Assembly: GCA_007570945.1 (NCBI GenBank)
Contig: RKSH01000208.1
Coordinates: 1 to 22,787 of the forward strand
From: Gammaproteobacteria bacterium
GTDB lineage: Bacteria > Pseudomonadota > Gammaproteobacteria > Arenicellales > Spongiicolonaceae
Length of the DNA stretch: 22,787 nt
Direction of reading: 5' to 3'
The notes under the pieces were generated by a model. The model did not search any database, was not told the DNA's origin, and saw only the letters and a list, made by a program, of their open reading frames with translations. Positions 8,182 to 17,682 of the stretch are shown piece by piece (position 1 is the stretch's first letter; every line of letters starts with the position of its first letter). A program made the position numbers and the translations under genes.

Positions 8182-8211
8182 ATCTTGGCGCACTGTATCC
8201 GCGCCTGTCAA
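8182..8211 (-). promoter_or_regulatory. Putative sigma-70 promoter of the TRAP/sugar-acid operon
   Basis: Read on the minus strand, a perfect TTGACA (-35, 8206-8211) is followed after 18 bases by CAAGAT (-10, 8182-8187), a 3/6 match. The predicted start leaves a leader of about 60 bases before dctP. A short dyad GGCGC-N9-GCGCC (8187-8205) fills the spacer and could be an operator, although such arms are common in G+C-rich DNA. No regulator gene for the operon is in the window. Confidence 0.45.
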
Positions 8212-8213
8212 CC

Positions 8214-8243
8214 TTGTCCGCTTGCGCCGCGCCGCGTTATAAT
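8214..8243 (+). promoter_or_regulatory. Putative sigma-70 promoter of the liv operon
   Basis: TTGTCC (8214-8219) and a perfect TATAAT (8238-8243) are separated by 18 bases on the plus strand. The expected start near 8250 gives a leader of only about 17 bases before the livG ATG, with no visible Shine-Dalgarno. The -35 box is two bases from the -35 box of the divergent promoter, so the two probably compete or share a regulator. Confidence 0.55.
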
Positions 8244-8266
8244 CCCGCCCTCACCGCCGCCGCGCC

Positions 8267-9037
8267 ATGAATTCCGCCCTTTCCGTCCGTTCCATCAGCA
8301 AGTCTTTCGGCGGGTTGCGGGCGGTTCGGGAGTGTTCGCTGGAGATTGCCGAGGGCGCGGTCACCGGTTTAATCGGGCCCAACGGCGCCGGCAAAACCAC
8401 CCTGTTTAACATCATCTGCGGCCTGTTCCGGCCCGACTCGGGCAATGTGCACCTGCGCGGGCGCGATGTCACCGGGCAGCCGGCGCACCGTTTGTTTCAC
8501 CGCGGCGTGGTGCGCACGTTTCAGATTCCGCATGAGTTTGCCGGCATGACGGTGCTGGAGAATTTAATGCTGGTGCCGGCCGGGCAAAGCGGCGAGAATG
8601 TTTTTCGCGCGTGGTTTCAGCGGCCGCGGGTGCGGCGCGAGGAGCATGCCATCGTTAAGCGCGCGCACGAGGTGCTGGATGTTTTGCAACTGGGCAGACT
8701 TTCCGGGGAACTGGCCGGCAATCTTTCCGGCGGGCAGAAAAAACTTCTGGAACTGGGCCGCGCCATGATGTCCGAGGCGCGGGTGGTGCTGCTGGACGAG
8801 CCGGCCGCCGGGGTGAACCGCACGTTGATGAAAACCTTAAACGCCGCCATCCGCCGCCTCAACCGCGAGTGCAACTACACTTTCTGCATCGTGGAGCACG
8901 ACATGAATTTCGTCCGCCGCATGTGCAACCCGGTGGTGGTGATGGCCGAGGGCGCGACGCTGGTGCAGGGCACCATGGACGAAATCATGGCCGACCAGCG
9001 CGTGCTCGATGCCTACCTTGGAGGCCGCCGCGATTAG
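8267..9037 (+). CDS. livG: Branched-chain amino acid-type ABC transporter ATP-binding protein LivG-like
   Basis: This is one of two ATPase subunits of a LIV-type (HAAT) ABC importer. It has 256 residues. Walker A GPNGAGKTT is at 37-45, the Q-loop region RTFQIPHEF near 83-91, signature LSGGQ at 153-157, Walker B VVLLDEP at 173-179 and switch His211 in VEHDM. The LivG-type C-terminal stretch VMAEGATLVQGTMDEI is present. It opens the operon livG-livF-livH-livM, a different order from E. coli, where the permeases come first. The ATG at 8267 lacks a recognisable Shine-Dalgarno. Substrate could be branched-chain or other amino acids, amides or urea, because the binding protein that would decide it is not here. 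Confidence 0.88.
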   Translation: MNSALSVRSISKSFGGLRAVRECSLEIAEGAVTGLIGPNGAGKTTLFNIICGLFRPDSGNVHLRGRDVTGQPAHRLFHRGVVRTFQIPHEFAGMTVLENLMLVPAGQSGENVFRAWFQRPRVRREEHAIVKRAHEVLDVLQLGRLSGELAGNLSGGQKKLLELGRAMMSEARVVLLDEPAAGVNRTLMKTLNAAIRRLNRECNYTFCIVEHDMNFVRRMCNPVVVMAEGATLVQGTMDEIMADQRVLDAYLGGRRD

Positions 9038-9049
9038 CGCCGGGCTTTC

Positions 9050-9874
9050 ATGGCCGCCAGCGTTCTCGACATCACCGACTTGCACGGCGGCTACAGCAGC
9101 GGCGCCGACATTTTGCGCGGCGTGTCGCTGAGCGTCGGCGCCGGCGAGATCGTGGTGATTATCGGCCCCAACGGCGCCGGCAAGTCCACCGTCATGCGCG
9201 CCGTATTCGGCCTGGCGCGGGTGCGCAGCGGCCGCATTCGGTTGCGCGGCGAGGACATCACCGGCCTGCCGGCCGACCAGGTGGTGCGGCGCGGCGTCTG
9301 TTATGTGCCGCAGGTCGCCAACATTTTTGCAAGTTTAACCGTGGACGAAAATCTGGACATGGGCGCTTTCATTCGCAGGCGCGGCGTCGCCGAGGCCAAG
9401 GAAAAAATCTACCGCCGCTTTCCGCCGCTGGACAAACTGCGCCAGGCGCCGGCCGGCCAACTGTCCGGCGGCCAGCGGCAGATGGTGGCCATGGGCCGCG
9501 CGCTGATGCTGGAGCCGGAACTGCTGCTGCTGGACGAGCCCACCGCCGGCCTGAGTCCCAAATACATGGATGAAATCTTTAACATCGTGGATGAAATCGG
9601 CGCCGCCGGTTTAAGCGTCCTCATGGTGGAGCAGAACGCGCGCCAGGCGCTGGCCATGGCCGACCGCGGTTACATTCTGGCCACCGGCAAAAACCGCCTG
9701 AGCGACAGCGGCCGCAATCTTCTCGCAAATCCCGAAGTGGGCCGCATGTTTCTCGGCGGCGAGGGCGAGGGTGACGGTCACGACATGCAAAACGGCGGCG
9801 GCGGGGTTAAAAGTGACGGCGGCGACTCCGAAAGTGACGGTCGCGACATGCAAAACCGTGACTCCCATGGTTGA
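9050..9874 (+). CDS. livF: Branched-chain amino acid-type ABC transporter ATP-binding protein LivF-like, with repeat tail
   Basis: This is the second ATPase of the LIV-type importer, 274 residues against about 235 for most LivF proteins. Walker A GPNGAGKST is at 39-47, Q-loop YVPQVANIFASLTV at 85-98, signature LSGGQRQ at 138-144, Walker B LLLLDEP at 158-164 and the switch segment MVEQNARQAL near 192-201. The fold normally ends around GRMFLGG (231-237). The remaining 37 residues are hydrophilic, Gly/Asp-rich and built from a degenerate seven-residue repeat (see the repeat entry). The stop codon lies eight bases inside the start of livH. The core function is secure; the tail has no recognised role. 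Confidence 0.88.
   Translation: MAASVLDITDLHGGYSSGADILRGVSLSVGAGEIVVIIGPNGAGKSTVMRAVFGLARVRSGRIRLRGEDITGLPADQVVRRGVCYVPQVANIFASLTVDENLDMGAFIRRRGVAEAKEKIYRRFPPLDKLRQAPAGQLSGGQRQMVAMGRALMLEPELLLLDEPTAGLSPKYMDEIFNIVDEIGAAGLSVLMVEQNARQALAMADRGYILATGKNRLSDSGRNLLANPEVGRMFLGGEGEGDGHDMQNGGGGVKSDGGDSESDGRDMQNRDSHG
9770..9874 (+). repeat. Degenerate 21-bp (7-codon) tandem repeat at the livF 3' end
   Basis: Five consecutive units occupy 9770-9790, 9791-9811, 9812-9832, 9833-9853 and a final degraded unit. Units 1 and 4 share a 23-bp stretch (9771-9793 and 9834-9856) with one mismatch. Unit 3 shares the GTGACGG...GCGAC core. In the livF frame they read GDGHDMQ, NGGGGVK, SDGGDSE, SDGRDMQ, NRDSHG. In the livH frame they read VTVTTCK, TAAAGLK, VTAATPK, VTVATCK. 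Neither frame contains a stop because the unit length is a multiple of three. This looks like a minisatellite that has lengthened the C-terminus of LivF. Confidence 0.75.
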
Positions 9875-10724
9875 ACTGGCGCAACTGTTAATCTACGGCG
9901 TGGTGCTCGGCTCCATCATCGCGCTGGGCGCCATCGGCGTGTCCCTCACTTTCGGCGTCCTGCGCTTCGCCAACTTCGCCCACGGCGACTACATGACGGT
10001 CGGCGCCTACCTGGTGCTGCCGTTTTACGCCGGGCTGCAACTGCCCGTGGCCGCCGCCGTCACCCTCGCCATCGCCGGCACCGCACTGATGGCGGTGCTC
10101 ATCGACCGCCTGCTGTTTGAGCGCATGCGCAACGCCGGGCCGCTGGTGCTGCTGGTTTCCTCGTTCGGCGTCGGCCTGATGCTGCGCAGCGCGGTGCAGA
10201 TGGCATGGGGGCCCAGGACGCTGGTGTATGAAAGCGGCATTCAGCTGCCGCTGCTGTTCGGCCCGCTGCGCATCAAGCCCGACCACATCACCATCATCAT
10301 CGGCGCCGTGCTGCTGGTGCTGGCGGTGCACCTGCTGCTCACCCGCACCCGCATGGGCAAGGCCATGCGCGCCATGTCCGACAGCCCGGAACTGGCGCGG
10401 GTCAGCGGCATCAACACCGCCCAGGTCATTCTGTTCACCTGGGTCGCCGGCGCCGCCCTCGCCGCCACCGCCGGTTTCTTCCTTGCCCTGGACACCAATT
10501 TGCGCGCCGACCTGGGCTGGCATTTTCTGCTGCCGGTGTTCGCCGCCGCCATCCTCGGCGGCATCGGCCGCCCCTACGGCGCCATCGCCGGCGGCTACGT
10601 CATTGGCATCGCACAGGAGTTTTCCACGCTGGTCATCAGCGCGACCTACAAGCCGGCGGTGGCTTTCGCCATCATGGTCGCCATCCTCATCCTGCGCCCC
10701 ACCGGCATCCTGCGGGGCAACTGA
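9867..10724 (+). CDS. livH: Branched-chain amino acid-type ABC transporter permease LivH-like
   Basis: This is the first inner-membrane permease of the LIV-type importer. From the ATG at 9867 it has 285 residues beginning MVELAQLLIYG, directly at the first hydrophobic helix. Motifs include GVLRFANFAHGDYMTVGAY near 30-48, the conserved MRAMSDSPELARVSGIN cytoplasmic loop, and GGIGRPYGAIAGGYVIGI near the end, all typical of LivH. An upstream in-frame GTG at 9771 would add 32 residues made of the 21-bp repeat read in another frame (VTVTTCK-like units). I prefer 9867 because it gives the family N-terminus. The start overlaps livF by eight bases and the stop abuts the livM start. Confidence 0.87.
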   Translation: MVELAQLLIYGVVLGSIIALGAIGVSLTFGVLRFANFAHGDYMTVGAYLVLPFYAGLQLPVAAAVTLAIAGTALMAVLIDRLLFERMRNAGPLVLLVSSFGVGLMLRSAVQMAWGPRTLVYESGIQLPLLFGPLRIKPDHITIIIGAVLLVLAVHLLLTRTRMGKAMRAMSDSPELARVSGINTAQVILFTWVAGAALAATAGFFLALDTNLRADLGWHFLLPVFAAAILGGIGRPYGAIAGGYVIGIAQEFSTLVISATYKPAVAFAIMVAILILRPTGILRGN

Positions 10725-11654
10725 ATGGAACTCCTCGGCATCGCCAACTACCTGGTCCTGTTCCTGACCATCGCCGGCGTCTACGCGCTCCTGACCCTCG
10801 GCCTCAATGTGCAGTGGGGCTACACCGGCATTCTCAACATCGGCGTCGCCGCTTTCTTCGCCGTGGGCGCCTACACCAGCGCGCTGCTCACCGCCCCGGC
10901 CACCGCCCAGCCGCCGGGCCCCGGCCTGCCGGTGGCGGTGGGCATGTTGGCCGCCATGCCGGTGGCCGGCATCCTCGCCCTCGGCATCGGCCTCATCACG
11001 TTAAACCTGCGCTCCGACTACCTGGCCATCGCCAGCATCGGCATCGCCGAAATCGTGCGGCTGTTTTTGAAGAACGAGGAATGGCTCACCAACGGCGTGC
11101 GCGGCATGGCCGGCATCCCGCGCCCTTTCGCCGGCGTGGACATCGCCGGCTGGAGCGCCGGCGGCGCGCTGTATCTCGCCCTCACCATTGCCGTGATTGG
11201 CGTGGTTTTCGCCGCGCTGCAGATTCTGTACCGCGCGCCGTGGGGCCGCGCCCTGCGCGCCATCCGCGACCGTGAAGTGGCCGCCGAGGCCATGGGCAAA
11301 AACGTGCTGTGGTTTCGCCTGCAGTCTTTCGTCCTCGGCTCGGCCGTCATGGGGCTGGCCGGCGCGGTGCATGTGCACTACGCCGGCTTCATCGGGCCCG
11401 AGGCCATCGACCCGCTGTTCGCCACTTTCATCGTCTGGGTCATGCTCATCGCCGGCGGCAGCGGCAGCAACCTTGGCGCCATCGTCGGCGCGCTGGCCAT
11501 CTGGGCGGTGTGGTCGGTCACCGAACTGCTGGGCCAGATTCCCGAGGAGCCCATCACCGGCTTCGGCGCGCTGCGGGTGTTTTTAATCGGCCTCCTGCTG
11601 CAGGTGATTCTGCTGTTGCGGCCGCAGGGCATCGTGCCCGAGCCGCGCGAGTAA
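10725..11654 (+). CDS. livM: Branched-chain amino acid-type ABC transporter permease LivM-like
   Basis: This is the second inner-membrane permease of the LIV-type importer, 309 residues and strongly hydrophobic. Recognisable LivM segments are LTLGLNVQWGYTGILNIGVAAFFAVGAYTSA near 24-54, LRSDYLAIASIGIAEIVR near 94-111, GRALRAIRDREVAAEAMGKN and GGSGSNLGAIVGALAIW near the C-terminus. The ATG follows the livH TGA with no intervening base. The gene ends 15 bp before uvrA, so no separate promoter for uvrA is likely in the gap. No periplasmic binding-protein gene follows or precedes the cluster. Confidence 0.88.
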   Translation: MELLGIANYLVLFLTIAGVYALLTLGLNVQWGYTGILNIGVAAFFAVGAYTSALLTAPATAQPPGPGLPVAVGMLAAMPVAGILALGIGLITLNLRSDYLAIASIGIAEIVRLFLKNEEWLTNGVRGMAGIPRPFAGVDIAGWSAGGALYLALTIAVIGVVFAALQILYRAPWGRALRAIRDREVAAEAMGKNVLWFRLQSFVLGSAVMGLAGAVHVHYAGFIGPEAIDPLFATFIVWVMLIAGGSGSNLGAIVGALAIWAVWSVTELLGQIPEEPITGFGALRVFLIGLLLQVILLLRPQGIVPEPRE

Positions 11655-11669
11655 ACCGCCGTCCCCTCC

Positions 11670-14537
<2,868 letters not shown>

Positions 14538-14563
14538 CCCTGTGTAACTCCATCCCCGGCCTA

Positions 14564-14572
14564 TGCTATCCT
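14564..14572 (+). promoter_or_regulatory. Possible extended -10 promoter of the R-M genes
   Basis: TGCTATCCT (14564-14572) resembles an extended -10 element (TG-N-TATCCT) about 36 bases before the methyltransferase ATG at 14608. A TTGACC at 14534-14539, overlapping the uvrA stop, is too far away (27 bases) to act as its -35. This is the only promoter-like sequence I find in the 70-bp uvrA/R-M gap. Confidence 0.3.
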
Positions 14573-14607
14573 GCCCGCACCATTCACCCAACAAGAGCCG
14601 CCGCCCC

Positions 14608-15633
14608 ATGCAACCCACGCCCGCGGGCTTCACTGCCAAGCCCAATACCCGCAAGCATTTTTCCCATCGCAACAAAACCATTGTTTTGTCTGCGGAAGAA
14701 AAAGGGGAATTCCGCCGCCAACTTCTCTTTCTAAACTCCCCGCAATCGCTTGAGGCGGTATCGGGAAGTATTATCAATCAGGAATTAGAGGAAGCCGCGC
14801 CTTTCCTTCCGAGCGGGTGCGTTAATTTGCTGATTATGGACCCTCCTTACAACTTAAATAAGACTTACAACAAATCTTCTTTCAGAAGAATGTCGCTGCA
14901 CGACTACGAAATGACTTTGGAGAAGTGGCTTACTTCCCTCATTCATACTCTTGCCCCCGATGCCACGGTCTATATTTGCGGCGATTGGCAGTCTTCCCCG
15001 GCCGTGTATAACGTCGCTTCCCGCCATCTGAAAATCCGCAATCGAATCACTTGGGAGCGCGAAAAAGGCCGCGGGGCAAAAAACAATTGGAAAAATTGTT
15101 CAGAGGACATCTGGTTTTGCACATTATCCGGCAACCATACTTTCCACGCCGACCGCGTCAAGTTGACCCGGAAAGTTATTGCGCCGTATCGAGACACCAG
15201 CGGCTTTCCTCGTGATTGGGTTGAAAGTGGCGCGGGAAAAATCCGCCTCACTTATCCATCCAATTTGTGGTCGGATATTTCAATTCCTTTCTGGTCCATG
15301 GCGGAGAACACCGAACATCCGACACAAAAACCGGAGAAGCTGATTGCCAAACTGATTCTGGCCAGCTCCAACGAAAACGACGTTGTTTTCGACCCTTTTC
15401 TCGGCAGCGGCACCACCGCCGTTGTTTCAGCGAAATTACAACGCCGGTTCTTCGGCATCGAAAAAGAACGGGATTACTGCTGCGTCGCATTAAAACGCCT
15501 GGAATTGGCGAAAAAAAACCCGACCATTCAAGGGTATGGAAAGGGCGTTTTTTGGGAGCGCAACACATTGCCGCCGTCTGGAAACAACGCCTCAACCTTT
15601 TCAACCTTGCCTTTGGTGGCGGAAAAAAAATGA
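14608..15633 (+). CDS. Type II DNA methyltransferase, beta class, probably N6-adenine
   Basis: This is a modification methylase that would protect the host from the adjacent endonuclease. It has 341 residues. Catalytic motif IV DPPY is at 78-81 followed by NLNKTYN. Near the C-terminus come motif X-like HPTQKP (237-242) and the AdoMet-binding motif I FDPFLGSGTT (261-270). The order IV, recognition region, X, I defines the beta class, and DPPY favours N6-adenine methylation. The likely target-recognition segment is about 140-225. An in-frame ATG at 14563 is possible, but it sits in the presumed promoter. The base composition is lower in G+C than the flanks (19 of 60 bases G or C at 14821-14880), a sign of transfer. 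The stop overlaps the endonuclease start as ATGA. The recognition sequence is not deducible here. Confidence 0.88.
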   Translation: MQPTPAGFTAKPNTRKHFSHRNKTIVLSAEEKGEFRRQLLFLNSPQSLEAVSGSIINQELEEAAPFLPSGCVNLLIMDPPYNLNKTYNKSSFRRMSLHDYEMTLEKWLTSLIHTLAPDATVYICGDWQSSPAVYNVASRHLKIRNRITWEREKGRGAKNNWKNCSEDIWFCTLSGNHTFHADRVKLTRKVIAPYRDTSGFPRDWVESGAGKIRLTYPSNLWSDISIPFWSMAENTEHPTQKPEKLIAKLILASSNENDVVFDPFLGSGTTAVVSAKLQRRFFGIEKERDYCCVALKRLELAKKNPTIQGYGKGVFWERNTLPPSGNNASTFSTLPLVAEKK

Positions 15634-16289
15634 ATTATTCATTGTTCACAGGCGCCATGCGCATGGCGGTCCAACAGGGCATAAAAGACGCCCTGAATAA
15701 GCACTGCGAGTTTTTAACCGCCGCGACGGCATCAAGCACGCGCGCGGCGGGTGATGGCATCGAGCACATCATCTCAAAACACTTTCAAACCATTCTCGGA
15801 GATTGGTGTGTGGATTATTCCCATTCTTTCGCCCGCCGCGCCATGGCCGATTTGGCTTTTCGGACCAAAGACGGAAATTACTGCTTGGTGGACGTAAAGA
15901 CACACAGAACAAGCGCCAGTTTCAGTATGCCGCAATTAACATCTGTGGAACGGTTAACCCGCCTGTACGAGGGCGACGAGAACATTTTCTGCCTGATCAT
16001 GGTAAAGTATGAGGTGTGTGATTTGCGCGTCACAGTCAGTGATGTGTTGTTTGTTCCCATAGAATTTCTGGACTGGCGTTGCCTGACCATCGGAGCTTTG
16101 GGCTGGGGGCAAATTCAGATTTCCAATTCCAACAACATCTTCCTTGCCAAAAGTCCGTCCAGAAAAGAATGGATGGTGCGCCTATGCGACCAAGTGCTGG
16201 CGTTTTATCCAAAGGAAATTGGAAAAATTCAGGGCCGTATAGCCCGTTTTGAGGAAATACGAAGATACTGGCTGGCAAAGCCCGGCTAA
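15630..16289 (+). CDS. Probable type II restriction endonuclease, PD-(D/E)XK-like
   Basis: This is probably the cleaving partner of the methylase. It has 219 residues and starts at the ATG overlapping the methylase stop (ATGA). A candidate PD-(D/E)XK active site is Asp74 in MADLAF, then Asp88-Val-Lys90 in LVDVKTHR, with Glu45 in GDGIEHIIS as a possible extra ligand on the preceding helix. The spacing and the hydrophobic strand before DVK fit this fold, and a DIK/DVK variant is known from EcoRV-like enzymes. Downstream, SFSMPQLTSVERLTRLY and the LDWRCLTIGALGWGQIQI strand-rich region may contact DNA. I cannot assign the enzyme to a named specificity. No controller (C) protein gene is present. 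It ends 19 bp before the convergent radA stop. Confidence 0.75.
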   Translation: MNYSLFTGAMRMAVQQGIKDALNKHCEFLTAATASSTRAAGDGIEHIISKHFQTILGDWCVDYSHSFARRAMADLAFRTKDGNYCLVDVKTHRTSASFSMPQLTSVERLTRLYEGDENIFCLIMVKYEVCDLRVTVSDVLFVPIEFLDWRCLTIGALGWGQIQISNSNNIFLAKSPSRKEWMVRLCDQVLAFYPKEIGKIQGRIARFEEIRRYWLAKPG

Positions 16290-16308
16290 TCTTTCACCAC
16301 GGCTTGCG

Positions 16309-17682
16309 CTAACTCAAAACCTCCAGCGCATCCCCCACCCGCCCCACGGCGACCACCGCCAGGCCGCGCAGCGATTTTTTCGGCGCGTTGGCTTTGGGCA
16401 CCACGGCGCGGGTGAAGCCGAGGTTTTGCGCTTCTTTCAGGCGCTCCTGGCCGCCCTGCACCGGGCGGATTTCGCCGGCCAGGCCCAACTCGCCGAACAC
16501 CACCGTGCCGTCGGCCAGCGGGCGGCCGTAGAAACTGGAGTAAATCGCCAGCGCCAGCGCCAGGTCCGCGCCGGTCTCGCCCACCCGGATGCCGCCGACG
16601 ATGTTGGTGAACACATCGCGGTCATACAGCGGGCAGCCGGCCATGCGCTGCAGCACGGCGAGGACCATGGCCAGGCGGTTGGACTCCAGGCCCACCGCCA
16701 GCCGCCTAGGGTTCACTTGCGCGCTTTTGTCCACCAGCGCCTGCACCTCGGCCAGCAACGGGCGGGTGCCCTCGCGGGTGGCGAAAATCACGCTGCCGGG
16801 CAGCGCCTCGGGATGGCGCTGGATGAACATGGCCGAGGGGTTGCCCACTTCTTTCAGGCCGCGGTCGGTCATGGCGAAAACGCCGATTTCGTTGAGCGCG
16901 CCGTAACGGTTTTTGATGCCGCGGATGAGGCGGAAACTGGTGCTGCGGTCGCCCTCAAAATACAGCACCGCGTCCACCACGTGCTCCAGCAGGCGCGGCC
17001 CGGCGAGCTGGCCGTCCTTGGTCACATGGCCCACCAACACCACCACGCAACCGGTCTGCTTGGCGTAGCGCACCAGCGCCGCCGCCGACTCGCGCACCTG
17101 CGCCACGCTGCCCGGCGCCGACTGCAGCGCCTCGGTCATCATCGCCTGTATGGAATCCACCACCAACACCGCCGGCCGCTCGGCCTCCGCCAGCGCCAAC
17201 ACCCGCTCCACCCGGTTCTCGCACAGCAGGCGCAGGCCGCCGCCCAGTTCCAGCCGTCTTGCGCGCAGCGCGATTTGCTCCGCCGACTCCTCGCCGCTTA
17301 GATACAGCGCCTTGCCGCCGGCCGCGGCGATGCCGCCCAGCGCCTGCAGCAAAATGGTGGACTTGCCAATGCCGGGGTCGCCGCCGAGCAGCACCACCGA
17401 GCCGGCCACCAGCCCGCCGCCCAGCACCCGGTCCAGTTCGGCCATGCCGCTGGCGATGCGCTGCATGGCCGGCGCGGCCACCCGGCCGATGTCCTGAACC
17501 GCCGGGTCGCCGGCGTAGTTGACCAGACGCAGCCCGCCGCCGGAATCGCGCACGCGCACTTCCTCCAGCGTGTTCCAGGCCAGGCACTCCGGGCACTGGC
17601 CGCTCCACTTGGGCGCCGCACCGCCGCACTCGCGGCACTGGAAAGCGGTCTTTTCCCGCTTCGCTTTGGGGCGGGCGTTCAT
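16309..17682 (-). CDS. radA: DNA repair protein RadA (Sms)
   Basis: This is a RecA-related ATPase that promotes branch migration and processing of recombination intermediates. It has 457 residues (E. coli 460). An N-terminal C4 zinc motif is formed by Cys16, Cys19, Cys30 and Cys33. Walker A GDPGIGKST is at 101-109. The RadA-specific KNRYG is at 257-261 (KNRFG in E. coli). A C-terminal Lon-protease-like domain contains PLADGTVVFGELGLAGEIRPV. The ATG at 17682 overlaps the alr stop as ATGA; an upstream in-frame extension to 17796 lies inside alr and lacks conserved sequence. It is the last gene of the rpsF-rpsR-rplI-dnaB-alr-radA run and converges on the R-M cassette. Confidence 0.96.
   Translation of the reverse strand: MNARPKAKREKTAFQCRECGGAAPKWSGQCPECLAWNTLEEVRVRDSGGGLRLVNYAGDPAVQDIGRVAAPAMQRIASGMAELDRVLGGGLVAGSVVLLGGDPGIGKSTILLQALGGIAAAGGKALYLSGEESAEQIALRARRLELGGGLRLLCENRVERVLALAEAERPAVLVVDSIQAMMTEALQSAPGSVAQVRESAAALVRYAKQTGCVVVLVGHVTKDGQLAGPRLLEHVVDAVLYFEGDRSTSFRLIRGIKNRYGALNEIGVFAMTDRGLKEVGNPSAMFIQRHPEALPGSVIFATREGTRPLLAEVQALVDKSAQVNPRRLAVGLESNRLAMVLAVLQRMAGCPLYDRDVFTNIVGGIRVGETGADLALALAIYSSFYGRPLADGTVVFGELGLAGEIRPVQGGQERLKEAQNLGFTRAVVPKANAPKKSLRGLAVVAVGRVGDALEVLS

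Larger units (their letters stand above)
14608..16289 (+). mobile_element. Horizontally acquired type II restriction-modification cassette
   Basis: The two-gene block has visibly lower G+C and different codon use from uvrA before it and radA after it. It fills the space between the 3' ends of two convergent housekeeping genes, a harmless insertion point. No integrase, transposase, flanking direct repeat or inverted repeat is visible. The mechanism of entry is therefore unknown, and the block is called only from composition and content. Confidence 0.6.

Noticed and set aside
9771..9866. 32-residue N-terminal extension of LivH from a GTG
   Set aside because: It is only the 21-bp repeat read in another frame; the ATG at 9867 gives the normal LivH start. 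It is kept as a finding because the frame is open.
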